Assembly: GCF_003143975.1 (NCBI RefSeq)
Contig: NZ_QFVR01000017.1
Span: forward strand, 1-64,000
Source: Kurthia sibirica
Lineage (GTDB): Bacteria; Bacillota; Bacilli; Bacillales_A; Planococcaceae
Direction of reading: 5' to 3'
Length of the DNA: 64,000 nucleotides
Below the pieces are notes generated by a model. The model was not told where the DNA came from. It made no database searches and saw only the letters and a program-made list of their open reading frames with translations. Below, one piece after another: positions 17,065-26,214 of this stretch. How positions within the stretch are numbered: position 1 is the first letter of the stretch; the number at the start of each line of letters is the position of its first letter. The translations under genes were made by a program, and so were the position numbers.

Positions 17065-17157
17065 AATTTCATGGGATTTATTCACCTGTAGTTAAAAGGC
17101 TCTTTGTCAAATGACGTCGGTGAAGATATTCAACTAAATAAAAGAGCCGACTAATTT

Positions 17158-17199
17158 GAGCGAGTTGCGTTTCATTTGTGAAACATGGCTCGCTCTTTT
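17158..17199. terminator. Hairpin with T-tract
   Basis: GAGCGAG and CTCGCTC with an inner TTTCA-TTTG-TGAAA stem, then TTTT. It sits in the otherwise gene-poor stretch 17065-17556. Confidence 0.55.
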
Positions 17200-17556
17200 G
17201 AGTTTGAAGTGAATGAAATACGATTTCGATAGTTAAAGAAGTTCCGTTAACCATAAGCAATGCAGTTTAATACTTTAATTTTATTGTTGATCTATTCAAC
17301 TCTTCCGTTGTTAAATGAATAGATAAAACTATTTTTAATCGAACTTAAATGATGTTTGAGTTATTAGAGATTCTTAATTTTAAAAAGGCAGTACGTGTTT
17401 CGAGTTGCGTGGAAATTTTAGAATTTGATGTGACTAAATAACAGCGCGATGGTTGTTTTTAACTTTGTCATTGAAAAATGTTTTTTCAGGTGAAGAATTA
17501 GATGGAAGTTTAAAAGAAATGGCAAAAGGTTTTCGAAGATTGATGATGTATAAAAA

Positions 17557-17832
17557 GTGAAGAGCAAGAAAAAGAATACAAATCAAGAGACGGTGAAATG
17601 TTCAGTGAAATATGTAGATTATTTAACAGGAAATTTGAAGAATGCAATGGAAAAAGCTTTATCTGTTTCATACAATTTTGTAAAATGGGCTAAAGAGCAA
17701 GATGTAAAAGATTTGGATCAGTTGAAGAGAGCGCATTGTAAAAACTACATAGAACAAAAAAAGTGAAGGTGTTTCTACAGGGCGTTATCTTACTTATACT
17801 TCTGAAAATATTTTACTCGATAATATATTTAT
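17557..17832 (+). pseudogene. Tyrosine recombinase N-terminal (SAM-like) fragment
   Basis: It reads VKYVDYLTGNLKNAMEKALS, SYNFVKWAKEQDVKDLDQLK, then a frameshift at a poly-A run (about 17762) to SEGVSTGRYLTYTSENILL. The helical SAM-like core-binding domain of phage-type integrases has this layout. The catalytic domain is missing. Its position just outside the right att repeat fits a relic of the island's integrase. Confidence 0.5.
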
Positions 17833-17904
17833 AATTTTATTTTGTATTTAAAAAAGAGGCGGAAAAACAAGGAAAGTTGGATAAAAAAAGGAGATTTTAT
17901 TTAT

Positions 17905-18351
17905 ATGGAATCATTTATTAGAGTTTTTAAATCAAGAGATTTAGAGCTATTTGAATTTTTAAGAAATCGTAATGTTGTTAGTTATATAGTTATTGAGGAT
18001 ACTAGAAAACCACTTTCTCATGAAGATAAAAAAATAGATCCTTTTTGTTATATGAATGAAGAAGATATTGATGAAATTTTAAATGTTTTTAAAATTTCAT
18101 TTGTCAGTGATTTGGAATTAAATGAAGAAGATAGTTTATTTTTGAAGAACTTTTTCAACGATTTATTAAATATTACAAATTTAACAACTATGATTTTTAA
18201 AAACTTTGTTGTTAAAGATTTATATGATAATGAATTTAGAGTGGATACAATTCCTTTTTTTAAAAGGTTATTAGAGTGTGTAAAATCAGATGTGAATTTG
18301 AATGAAAATGAAATTAATGATTCGAGTTGGATGTATTTATCACAAGATTGA
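17905..18351 (+). CDS. Hypothetical protein
   Basis: 148 residues from ATG 17905, preceded by AAAGGAGATTTTATTTAT; an upstream in-frame ATG (17842) has no ribosome binding site. It is acidic and helical (MESFIRVFKSRDLELFEFLR, DEEDIDEILNVF) with no signal or membrane segment. The size and acidity are those of many immunity proteins, but no family is recognised. Confidence 0.6.
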   Translation: MESFIRVFKSRDLELFEFLRNRNVVSYIVIEDTRKPLSHEDKKIDPFCYMNEEDIDEILNVFKISFVSDLELNEEDSLFLKNFFNDLLNITNLTTMIFKNFVVKDLYDNEFRVDTIPFFKRLLECVKSDVNLNENEINDSSWMYLSQD

Positions 18352-18535
18352 TTAAATAAATTGAAACAATACATCCACGATACAAAAAAAGCCAAAGAAA
18401 TAGAAATACTTTTTTATTTTTAACTTTGCAACAGAACGATATTATCATTAGATTTGGAATAATTTTACTGATATAATGGGTATTATTTATTTATTCAACA
18501 TAGTGTAATTTATAATTAGAAAAAGGGGTGTTGGA

Positions 18536-18760
18536 ATGATCGAAGTGTTTATTTTATTAGCTGGACTTTCTTTTTTAATGGGTGTTCTTTTATTATTTTC
18601 AACGGAATTTATTACAGCTTTTTTAGAAACAGCACATGGTGTAGGTATTAATGTTATAGAAAGTTATGGTTTTTCGAGTTATCCAATGTATTGTTTTGTT
18701 TTAGGTGTATTATTTTTGGTTTCGATATTTTTTGTTAAATTATTCAAAAAAAAATACTGA
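18536..18760 (+). CDS. Small membrane protein, probably truncated by a frameshift
   Basis: 74 residues with two hydrophobic helices (VFILLAGLSFLMGVLLLF and YCFVLGVLFLVSIFFV) and a basic end, KLFKKKY. It has a good AAAAGGGGTG ribosome binding site. The stop follows an A9 run; in the next frame the sequence continues LLSVYVEVNENEKIYSSESA. The intact ancestor may have had a longer cytoplasmic tail. Confidence 0.55.
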   Translation: MIEVFILLAGLSFLMGVLLLFSTEFITAFLETAHGVGINVIESYGFSSYPMYCFVLGVLFLVSIFFVKLFKKKY

Positions 18761-19259
18761 CTTACTAAGTGTATATGTTGAAGTTAATGAAAACGAAAAA
18801 ATTTATTCATCAGAGTCAGCTGAATTATTAGAATTAACATCAAAAGCGTACGAAGATTTATATTATGAATCAGATAAAGATGAAACGAATAGTGGTATTG
18901 AAGAAGATGATCAACCGTTAATTACACCAAGAGATTCATTCTGTCCTTGGTTAGTATTTGTTCTTACAACAAATACTTCATATGATATTAGTTGTACGAC
19001 ATCTTCTTGTTCATTGGGGCATGGCGTTATGTATAGTAAATCTATAGAAGTTGCCCATAGTATAGCTACGAATTCTGAAAAGGCTCTTATAAAATCTGCT
19101 TTAAATATTCGTTATATAAACTCATTTATTTTTCATCTGACAAGTATTTTAAAAAGACTATGCAGAAATAGGTGGTCTTTTTATTGCGATTTACCGTTGA
19201 CACCTACAATATTAAAAAAGCTTTCATTATTATTTAAAAAATTTAGTACATACGTATAA
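18761..19259 (+). pseudogene. Out-of-frame continuation and scrambled remnant
   Basis: An open frame without its own start: acidic ENEKIYSSESAELLELTSKA, DLYYESDKDETNSGIEEDDQ, then the Ser/Thr/Cys-rich CPWLVFVLTTNTSYDISCTT-SSCSLGHG, then AHSIATNSEKALIKS. It probably joins the membrane protein upstream by a frameshift and later fuses to other debris. No product can be named. Confidence 0.35.
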
Positions 19260-19735
19260 TTCGTCAACTTCACTAATTTCAGAAGCTAAAATTTTAAACG
19301 CTGATCCATCAGCACGGATTTTTCCCTCTCAAGTCTTTGCACGTACTATTAATTTAGCAGGCTTTTTAAACCCACCTAATACTTTAATGATTTTTACTAC
19401 TGCAAATAGATTAGATGCAATAACCATGATCAAGCCGTTGCACATGCACCAATAGCAACTCAATCAGAATCTGCTAAAACAGGGAAAGCTATATCATCAT
19501 TAAAATCGACAGTTTGAATTAATGTATGATCAACAATTTTATATTTTGTAGGAACTTTTTTGCCGTTATCATCTGTTGCCTATGCTTTACCAGAAACACT
19601 TTGAATAACATTATTTTCATCAACAAGAGTATCTTTAAAATAATCCTATGATGTTACTAATTTATGACCTTCAGATAAATTTAAATCAAATTTACCTTCT
19701 TTATACTCAATTAAAATATTTTTATCATTTTCATT
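19245..19735 (-). pseudogene. Decayed secreted-protein gene
   Basis: Minus-strand translation gives ILIEYKEGKFDLNLSEGHKL, stop, DYFKDTLVDENNVIQSVSGK, stop, DDNGKKVPTKYKIVDHTLIQ, TVDFNDDIAFPVLADSD, stop, then with a shift NLFAVVKIIKVLGGFKKPAK and GSAFKILASEISEVDE. At least three stops and a shift are needed. The AFPVxAD segment followed by a hydrophobic helical region resembles secreted bacteriocin-like or hypothetical proteins of Bacilli; the identity is tentative, the decay is clear. Confidence 0.5.
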
Positions 19736-19837
19736 CGTATTTTATGAAAAAACCAATTTATGTTATCACTTCCAATGATATAAAATTAATATTTTTAAAT
19801 AAAAAAGAACCTTTTGTTTTTAAAGGAGGAATTTAAT

Positions 19838-20062
19838 ATGTCAAAATATACTAGTCTAATAATAGCAATAACAATAACATTATTTTTACTTAACAAAATT
19901 ACTAGTATATTATTTTTAATAATTTTTATTCCATCATCGATTTTTATGTTAATATTCGGGATTTTAGAATTAAAAAAAGCTTTTAAAAGTGATGATGAAA
20001 TAAAAAAACATGCACTAGAAATAAAAAATAGAAATAAAAATAATACCCAAAAGCATAATTAA
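19838..20062 (+). CDS. Small two-helix membrane protein
   Basis: 74 residues from ATG 19838, with AAAGGAGGAATTTAAT as ribosome binding site. Two hydrophobic helices (SLIIAITITLFLLNKI, ILFLIIFIPSSIFMLIFGIL) precede a lysine/asparagine-rich tail. Function unknown. Confidence 0.6.
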   Translation: MSKYTSLIIAITITLFLLNKITSILFLIIFIPSSIFMLIFGILELKKAFKSDDEIKKHALEIKNRNKNNTQKHN

Positions 20063-20236
20063 AAAGAGCTGGGGACAGAACAAAAATAGTATGTTTCCCA
20101 TACGAATAATCAAATCAATTGAACGCGCAGAAAACGACTCCTGCGGGAATAGCATGAGCTGAAAACCCCACAGGAACGCAGTGACGAGGCGTTTGAAGCC
20201 ATGTCCGCGGAAAGCATTTTTCGGAGCGGAAATTGA
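20063..20236 (+). repeat. Dispersed intergenic repeat R1, partial copy
   Basis: AAGAGCTGGGGACAGAACAA, AATAGTATGT-TCCCATACGAAT and AATTGAACGCG are shared with 50886-51056, and the inner CAGTGACGAGG-GTTTGAAGCCATGTCC part with 31561-31770 (reverse). It is one of three copies of an element with AGAGCCTG-type inverted ends in this window. Confidence 0.75.
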
Positions 20237-20451
20237 TTGTATTCTTCAATGGACAATTCTCTCAATATATTTCTTTGTTTTGGGTGTTTTCACCATCACT
20301 TCAATTTCAAAAACATGATTATTGTAAACCTGATAAAGGTATAAATTTATTTGCTGGAAAAGAAAACAGACATATAGAAGTTGGATGTCTAAAGGAACAC
20401 ATACCTACATTTTAAAAATGTAAAAGAGCTACTTAGGTAATGGGGTTTGAA

Positions 20452-20560
20452 AAATAGAAGTTAACGAAAAAGGATATGAAACATATATGGGTAAGACACC
20501 ATCCTAAATAGTAGACAGATTGTAAGAGAATAGACGTTATTTATTCTAAATTATCAATAA
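20452..20560 (+). pseudogene. Possible polymorphic toxin C-terminal remnant
   Basis: It reads EVNEKGYETYMGKTPS-stop and then degenerate frames. The phrase GYxTYxGKTPS is typical of HNH-type toxin tails of secreted polymorphic toxins. It precedes the 20610 gene, where an immunity gene would be expected. Short and degenerate. Confidence 0.3.
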
Positions 20561-20609
20561 AAGATAGAGAAAATATAGCCTGTAATGTTGCTAAGTAAAG
20601 GAGTTAATG

Positions 20610-21104
20610 ATGAAAATAGACACTTATATTTATATTGAAGATGAAGATGAATTTGTTAGTCTAGATGAAAAAGAGAGGATAAAAGATTTTATAAAACGAA
20701 AAAAAGATTTTATGGAAGATGGATTTTTAAATCTAGATGGAACGATTACATTTAGAAATGGGGAAAATGGAGAAATTGTTGAATTTGAAGAAGCAGATGA
20801 GATATCCCCCCTATGGAGTTATTATAAAAATGCTTTAAAAGACTATTTAAAAGAAGGGTATGGGGAAGTTTATTATCCGAATAGTCCATTAGAAATAAAA
20901 TTCGAAGCAAGCTCAAATAGAGAATTAATATTATCTCTAGAAAACCAAATTCTAGTTTGTAACAAAACGGAATTTTTAAATGAGTTCTATAATGCAGGAA
21001 ATAAATTTGTTGACCTGATTAATTATTTAAGTGATGGAAAATATGAATCTGATTTAAAAGAGGCATTATTATCTATAAAAAATGAAATGAAAGCTAATGA
21101 ATGA
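20610..21104 (+). CDS. Hypothetical acidic protein, possible immunity protein
   Basis: 164 residues from ATG 20610. AAAGGAG ends at 20603, which suits 20610 better than the ATG at 20607. Soluble and acidic (TYIYIEDEDEFVSLDEKERI, FRNGENGEIVEFEEADEISP). The family is not recognised. Position after a toxin-like scrap and near an RHS scrap suggests an orphan immunity gene; this is inference. Confidence 0.6.
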   Translation: MKIDTYIYIEDEDEFVSLDEKERIKDFIKRKKDFMEDGFLNLDGTITFRNGENGEIVEFEEADEISPLWSYYKNALKDYLKEGYGEVYYPNSPLEIKFEASSNRELILSLENQILVCNKTEFLNEFYNAGNKFVDLINYLSDGKYESDLKEALLSIKNEMKANE

Positions 21105-21150
21105 ACAAGAGCCAATGGATTAATTTCCAAAGGCTCTTGTTGTTTCTTTC
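21105..21150 (+). terminator. Rho-independent terminator
   Basis: AACAAGAGCC and GGCTCTTGTT pair, followed by a T-rich tail, directly after the 21104 stop. Confidence 0.75.
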
Positions 21151-21241
21151 TTTCTGTTCCCATACAAAATCTATTCTAGCTGTCATTTCGTTCACTTCAC
21201 TCTCTTTAAACTAGATTGGCAACAGTAAACTGAAAAGAGGG

Positions 21242-21395
21242 TTACAACTTAAATTCCATGGGCATTAAATAATGCAAAGATCCATGAATACGGATGTTAT
21301 TAGACCAATGAACGTAATCATTCATTTCAACTTCCAGTTGCTCCAGAGTAGAAAAGTGCGATGTGGACTGACTCAGTAGCACACTCCTTTTCATT
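21242..21395 (-). pseudogene. IS3-family orfB, C-terminal scrap
   Basis: Minus-strand frame: FSTLEQLEVEMNDYVHWSNN, IRIHGSLHYLMPMEFKL-stop. YVHWxNNIRIHGxL is the invariant C-terminal end of IS150-type transposases. Nothing else of the element remains nearby. Confidence 0.75.
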
Positions 21396-21447
21396 ATTGA
21401 ACTTAGTTTACAACCCCTGATTTATTCTGTCTAACTTCGTGTAGCCT

Positions 21448-21550
21448 ATTCAATGTAATCGATTCTTACCTATATGATGAAAATGGTTTGCGCTTAATAA
21501 AAATAGTTGGAAATAAAACATACGAATATTTCTATAATGATCAATCTTGA
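21448..21550 (+). pseudogene. RHS/YD-repeat fragment
   Basis: SYLYDENGLRLIKIVGNKTY, EYFYNDQS-stop. YxYDxxGxRxxK followed by a YxY motif is the YD repeat that builds the shell of RHS/WapA polymorphic toxins. Only one repeat survives. Confidence 0.6.
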
Positions 21551-21615
21551 TATATGAAAAATTTAAAATAATTGGGAAACGTTATTAGAGGTGGAATAAT
21601 AACACGCCCCTTGGA

Positions 21616-22064
21616 ATGGTTGTTGAGGGGAATGGAGTAATTAAAACATACCAACTGGTGATTGCGAATGCGGAAATACATGAAGCGCTAGATATTCTAC
21701 CGGATCGTCGCAAAGATACGATTAACGAAAGGGAATTCTGGTATGTCGATCGATATTTTGGAATATCTGAAGAATTGAAGCAGGCATATAAACTAAAAGA
21801 GGCCTATTGCGAATGGTTTGATTGGGCTAAAACAATTGAAGATGTAGCAGAAGTGAAACGGAGATTAGAAGCCTTTTACCGTAAGATAGAAGTAGCGTAG
21901 GTTCCAGCATTTTTAAAAGCGATTAAAACACTTGAAAACTGGCAAGTAGAGATCCTCAGTAGTTTTCTTTTTCCTTATTCTAATGGCTTTTTGGAGGAAA
22001 TCAATAATAAAAAAAGTGATGAAGCGCAATGCCTATTCTGGCTTTGGACGCTTCAATCACTTTA
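21616..22064 (+). pseudogene. ISL3-family transposase C-terminal remnant
   Basis: LPDRRKDTINEREFWYVDRY, SEELKQAYKLKEAYCEWFDW, then TAG at 21898-21900, then AFLKAIKTLENWQVEILSSF and PYSNGFLEEINNKK, and a frameshift before VMKRNAY-GFGRFNHF. YSNGFxExxNNKxKVxKRxxYGFxxFxxF is the ISL3 DDE-domain end. Confidence 0.75.
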
Positions 22065-22153
22065 AAGTAAAAAAATTATTACATATTGAGTATGAAAAAT
22101 CGGTGTTCATTTAGGATGAGGGGGATAGGCAAAGCACATCACCCCATCATTTT

Positions 22154-23683
22154 TTAAACCCATTTATTTTGGAAGTCGACGATGGAGTTGTATTCATCGT
22201 TTAGTAGACGGGAAAGGCGAATGAAGATCGGTGTTAGGTCGTTGTAGATGGCAACATTTTCTTTGATGGGTTCATGATGGTATGTGCCGCCAACCCATTC
22301 AGAGACGATGGAGAAGTCTTCAATTTCGCCGGTTGCGTAAAGACCAAGTACAACTGCGCCAAGACATGAGCTCTCGTAGCTTTCTGGTACGGTTACGGGT
22401 TGGTTGAAAATGTCGGCCATCATTTGACGCCAAAGTTCTGAACGAGCAAAGCCACCTGTTGCTTGAATTTTCTGTGGTACACCGATTAGCTCTTCCAATG
22501 CTAATAAAACGGTATACAGATTTAAGATTACACCTTCCAAGACGGCACGAATCATATGCTCACGTTTATGGTGCAAGCCAAGTCCAAAAAAGGAACCACG
22601 TGCATTGGCATTCCATAATGGTGCACGTTCACCGGCTAAGTAAGGGTGGAATAACAAGCCATCCGCTCCAGGCTTAACGCGGTCAGCAATTTTTGTTAGT
22701 ACTTCATATGGGTCGATGCCAAGTCGTTTGGCGGCTTCAACTTCTGATGGAGCTAGTTCGTCACGAACCCAGCGTAAGGTCATCCCGCCATTGTTGACAG
22801 GACCACCAACAACATAGTGATCTTCCGTCAGGACATAACAGAAAATACGACCTTTTGGATCGGTAAGTGGTTTATCTGTCACGGTACGAATTGCACCACT
22901 TGTCCCGATTGTGACAGCTACAACACCCGGATCAATCGCATTTACGCCTAGGTTGGATAGTACGCCGTCATTTGCACCAATGATAAATGGTGTTGTTGCG
23001 GGAATCCCTAGTTTATCAGCTATTTCTTCGCTCAATCCTGTGATTGATGTAGTAGTCGGGACAAGTTTTGATAATTGTTCAGCTGTTATGCCGGCAATTT
23101 TCAGGGCTTCCGCATCCCAATCTTTTGTTTCTAGATTGAACAAACCTGTTGCAGAGGCAATGGAGTGATCGACAATATATTCACCGAATAGATTGTAGAA
23201 AACATACTCCTTGATGCCAATAAATTTGGCAGTACGTGCAAAAATGTCAGGTTCATCATGTTGTAACCAAGTGATTTTCGCTAATGGTGACATAGGATGA
23301 ATGGGTGTACCCGTACGCATATAGACAGTTTGACCATATGTTTCTTTAATCTGGTCGGCCCATTTCACTGCGCGGCTATCTGCCCATGTAATGCATTTTG
23401 TAATAGGTGTATCAAAGGCATCAATAGCGATGACACTGTGCATGGCAGCACTAAATGATACGAATTGTAATGTAGTGACATCATAACCTTCTAAGGATAC
23501 GGCCGCTTTAATACTTTTTTTTACGGCTTTTAGAATGTCATCTGGCTCCTGTTCTGCTACTGCAGGTGTAGGGCTAAGCAATGGGTAGTTTACGCGTCCT
23601 GTGTTTAAAACTTCCCCTTTATTATTAAATAATAACGCTTTTGTACCGGTAGTTCCGATGTCAACGCCTAAATAAGTAGATAT
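22154..23683 (-). CDS. gntK: Gluconokinase (FGGY family)
   Basis: Phosphorylates gluconate to 6-phosphogluconate using ATP. The frame extends upstream of the first in-frame TTG (23581) to YLGVDIGTTGTKALLF, the conserved phosphate-1 loop of FGGY kinases, so the true N-terminus must lie near 23683. With the GAGGAGAGG ribosome binding site the initiating codon would be ATA (23683-23681) or ATC (23686-23684); no ATG/GTG/TTG lies in the right place. The length of about 509 residues is normal for the family. Later motifs: MHSVIAID, IGANDGVLSNLG, GTSGAIR, GERAPLWNANARGSFFGL, ATGGFARS. Divergent from gntP and sharing its control region. Confidence 0.88.
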   Translation of the reverse strand: MSTYLGVDIGTTGTKALLFNNKGEVLNTGRVNYPLLSPTPAVAEQEPDDILKAVKKSIKAAVSLEGYDVTTLQFVSFSAAMHSVIAIDAFDTPITKCITWADSRAVKWADQIKETYGQTVYMRTGTPIHPMSPLAKITWLQHDEPDIFARTAKFIGIKEYVFYNLFGEYIVDHSIASATGLFNLETKDWDAEALKIAGITAEQLSKLVPTTTSITGLSEEIADKLGIPATTPFIIGANDGVLSNLGVNAIDPGVVAVTIGTSGAIRTVTDKPLTDPKGRIFCYVLTEDHYVVGGPVNNGGMTLRWVRDELAPSEVEAAKRLGIDPYEVLTKIADRVKPGADGLLFHPYLAGERAPLWNANARGSFFGLGLHHKREHMIRAVLEGVILNLYTVLLALEELIGVPQKIQATGGFARSELWRQMMADIFNQPVTVPESYESSCLGAVVLGLYATGEIEDFSIVSEWVGGTYHHEPIKENVAIYNDLTPIFIRLSRLLNDEYNSIVDFQNKWV

Positions 23684-23775
23684 GATAAACCTCTCCTCGG
23701 AAAATTAATTTTATAATTATATATTATTAACGAAAAATTATTTCTATGTTTATTTTACATAAAGAGCAAGCAATA

Positions 23776-23893
23776 TGAAAGTGTTTGCAACACGATATAT
23801 AGTAGATTCTTATTAAAAATGAAAAAATATTTCTCAAAAACATTTGAAATAAGAAAATTTATTTCGTATAATATAAATATGAAAGTGCTTACA
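23776..23893 (+). promoter_or_regulatory. gntP promoter with cre-like and RpiR-like sites
   Basis: TTGAAA (23844-23849), a 17-bp spacer and TATAAT (23867-23872) form a near-consensus sigma-A promoter. GAAATAA...TTATTTC spans the spacer, and GAAAAAATATTTCTC (23821) and GAAAAATTATTTC (about 23730) are similar, as expected for RpiR-type operators. TGAAAGTGTTTGCA (23776-23789) and TGAAAGTGCTTACA (23880-23893) look like CcpA cre sites; the second would block transcription just after its start. Confidence 0.7.
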
Positions 23894-23910
23894 ATAACTG
23901 GAGGTGCATT

Positions 23911-25245
23911 ATGGATCCATATTTATTAATTATAACAATTTTATCAATTGTTCTTGTAATCGTTGGTGTCTCCGTTTTCAAATGGCATGCATTCATTAGT
24001 TTAACGGTTGCGAGTCTATTTTTAGCAATTTTTGCTAAAATGGATTTCACTCAAATTGTTAAATCTTTTGAAACAGGTGTCGGCGGACAATTGGGTCACT
24101 TAATCGGTATTTTAGCGTTAGGTACGATGTTAGGTAAGCTATTAGCAGAATCCGGCGCAGGATTGAAAATCGCTAATTTCTTTATTAAAGTGTTTGGCGA
24201 AAAAAAATTACCCTGGGCAATGTTTGCATCAGGATTTATTGTAGGTATACCCGTATTCTTTGAAGTAGGTATTTTAATTTTATTACCACTTATTATTTCA
24301 ATACAACAATCAACTAAGAAAAATATCTTAGTCATTGGTTTGCCAGCAATTGCTGGGTTATCAATCGTACATGGTCTTGTACCACCACATCCAGGTGCTG
24401 TAGCAGCAATTGGTATTTATGGAGCAGATATCGGTACTGTACTACTTTATTCATTAATTATTGCGATTCCTGCCGGTATTTTAGGCGGACCTATTTTTGC
24501 AAAATTAATTACAAAAGTAGTGAAACCAAAAGGTGAGCCGGATTTATTAAAAGCAAAAAGTACATTGGATGATGGCATTACAGCTCCGAGTACATTCACC
24601 TCATTTTTCATTATTTTATTGCCAGTTATTTTAATGGTAATTGGTACATTGAAAACACAAATTACGAGCAATGAAACAGTCCAACATATTCTACAATTTA
24701 TTGGAGAACCATTAATTGCATTGTTAGTGGCAGTATTTGCAGCAACGTACTTACTTGGTTATATGCGTGGACGTGATCGTAAAACAGTTAAACTATTCCT
24801 GGAAGATTGTCTAATGCCAATTGGTTCAATCGCGCTTATTATTGGAGCTGGTTCAGGATACAAACAAATCCTCATCGATTCAGGTGTCGGAACAATGATT
24901 GGTAATATGGCACAAGATATGTCATTATCTCCATTGATCTTAGCCTTTTTAATCGCAGGTCTAATACGTGTTGCTACAGGCTCAGCAACAGTGGCATTAA
25001 CAACTGCTGCTGGTATTATTGCACCAATCGTAGCGACGATGCCAGATGTAAACTTAGCCTTGTTAGTAATTGTAACGGGCGCTGGTTCTTTAATGCTGTC
25101 CCATGTCAATGATGCTGGTTTCTGGATGGTCAAAGAGTACTTAGGTTTAACATTAAATGAAACATTTAAAACATGGACATTGCTAGAAACGATTCTGTCA
25201 TTCACAGCGTTTGGTATGGCAATGTTCCTCAATTCAATTCTTTAA
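23911..25245 (+). CDS. gntP: Gluconate:H+ symporter, GntP family
   Basis: 444 residues, almost entirely hydrophobic with about 12-14 membrane helices. GntP-family features include LLAESGAGLKIANFF, IPVFFEVGILILLPL, HGLVPPHPGAVA and GSATVALTTAAGI. Imports gluconate for the adjacent kinase. Good ribosome binding site (CTGGAGGTG) and ATG start. Controlled by the promoter described at 23844-23893; ends at a bidirectional terminator shared with the rpiR-type gene. Confidence 0.93.
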   Translation: MDPYLLIITILSIVLVIVGVSVFKWHAFISLTVASLFLAIFAKMDFTQIVKSFETGVGGQLGHLIGILALGTMLGKLLAESGAGLKIANFFIKVFGEKKLPWAMFASGFIVGIPVFFEVGILILLPLIISIQQSTKKNILVIGLPAIAGLSIVHGLVPPHPGAVAAIGIYGADIGTVLLYSLIIAIPAGILGGPIFAKLITKVVKPKGEPDLLKAKSTLDDGITAPSTFTSFFIILLPVILMVIGTLKTQITSNETVQHILQFIGEPLIALLVAVFAATYLLGYMRGRDRKTVKLFLEDCLMPIGSIALIIGAGSGYKQILIDSGVGTMIGNMAQDMSLSPLILAFLIAGLIRVATGSATVALTTAAGIIAPIVATMPDVNLALLVIVTGAGSLMLSHVNDAGFWMVKEYLGLTLNETFKTWTLLETILSFTAFGMAMFLNSIL

Positions 25246-25252
25246 TATAAAA

Positions 25253-25279
25253 AGGGGCGAACGCTAGTTGTTCACCCCT
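25253..25279. terminator. Bidirectional terminator between gntP and the RpiR gene
   Basis: GGGGCGAAC and GTTCACCCC pair (one G-U) between two convergent genes. Confidence 0.6.
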
Positions 25280-25289
25280 CAACTTGTTA

Positions 25290-26132
25290 TTACTGTCTTG
25301 TTTTCGAAATGGCTTTGCGAATATTTTGTAAGACAGTGTCACTTTGTTCTTTATTTTTAACCATTAAGTTCACATAGAGTGCATCAATAATGCTTAATTG
25401 TGCAATGCGTGATGCCAATGCTTCTGAGCGATATTCTGTTTCTTCGGAAGAAGTCAGCAAAGTAATATCTGCTTTTGTCGCAATAGGGGAACGTGGGAAG
25501 CTTGTAATCGCAATTGTTTTAGCACCTGCTTCTTTTGCAGTCATCAAAATTTGTAAGGTATCTTTATTTTTACCAGAGTGTGAGATAATCACCGCGATAT
25601 CATCTTTCGTTAGTTGGGAAGCGGACATCAGTTGAAAATGCGAATCAATAAAAGCAAATGCTGGTTTATTTGTACGCATGAATTTATGATAGCCGTCCAT
25701 GGCAATAATTGCAGAACCACCTAAACCAAAAAAGTAGATTCTTTTTGAGTCGTTTAGTGCATTTATCGCGACGGTCATCGTATCTTGCGTTAGTAAAGTG
25801 AGTGTATTTTGTAGCGTTTGAATGTTTGATTGGAACACTTTTTGGGCAATTGTGAATTCATCATCTTGTTCAGAAATTTCATCGTGAATGGATTGAATCG
25901 GTTTTTTTTCCTTTGCTAATGCAATTTTCAAATCTTGGAAGCCATTGTATCCAATGCGTTTGCAAAAACGGAAAATCGTTGCATCTGCAACGGCTAATTG
26001 TGTCGCAACTTCACTAATTGTCATATGAACGACTTGTTGATCATTGGCGGTAATATAGTCAGCAATGAGCTGATCCGTTTTACTTAAACGGGGATATGTA
26101 GATTGAATTTTACGAAACGTAGAATGAGGCAT
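25290..26132 (-). CDS. RpiR-family transcriptional regulator of gluconate genes
   Basis: 280 residues. N-terminal HTH_6 (TISEVATQLAVADATIFRFCKRIGYNGFQ, about residues 38-66) is followed by a SIS sugar-phosphate-binding domain (FFGLGGSAIIAMDGYHKFMR, VIISHSGKNKDTLQ). Such regulators sense sugar phosphates; 6-phosphogluconate is the natural candidate here. It sits between gntP and gnd, divergent from gnd, and probably controls both via GAAA-type palindromes. Confidence 0.85.
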   Translation of the reverse strand: MPHSTFRKIQSTYPRLSKTDQLIADYITANDQQVVHMTISEVATQLAVADATIFRFCKRIGYNGFQDLKIALAKEKKPIQSIHDEISEQDDEFTIAQKVFQSNIQTLQNTLTLLTQDTMTVAINALNDSKRIYFFGLGGSAIIAMDGYHKFMRTNKPAFAFIDSHFQLMSASQLTKDDIAVIISHSGKNKDTLQILMTAKEAGAKTIAITSFPRSPIATKADITLLTSSEETEYRSEALASRIAQLSIIDALYVNLMVKNKEQSDTVLQNIRKAISKTRQ

Positions 26133-26214
26133 AGTAAAACTCCTTTATTGTGCTTAATAAAAAAATTATAACACTTATCACAATGTAGGGTGATAAAAGA
26201 AAGAAGGAATTAGA

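Noticed and set aside
17078-17260. 60-codon minus-strand frame
   Set aside because: It spans a hairpin (GAGCGAG/CTCGCTC) and has no start signal; judged non-coding.
20233-20415. 60-codon frame after repeat R1
   Set aside because: It begins inside the repeat, lacks a ribosome binding site and has no protein-like pattern.
24759-25232. 157-codon frame opposite gntP
   Set aside because: Antisense of a well-supported membrane transporter gene; no start signal.
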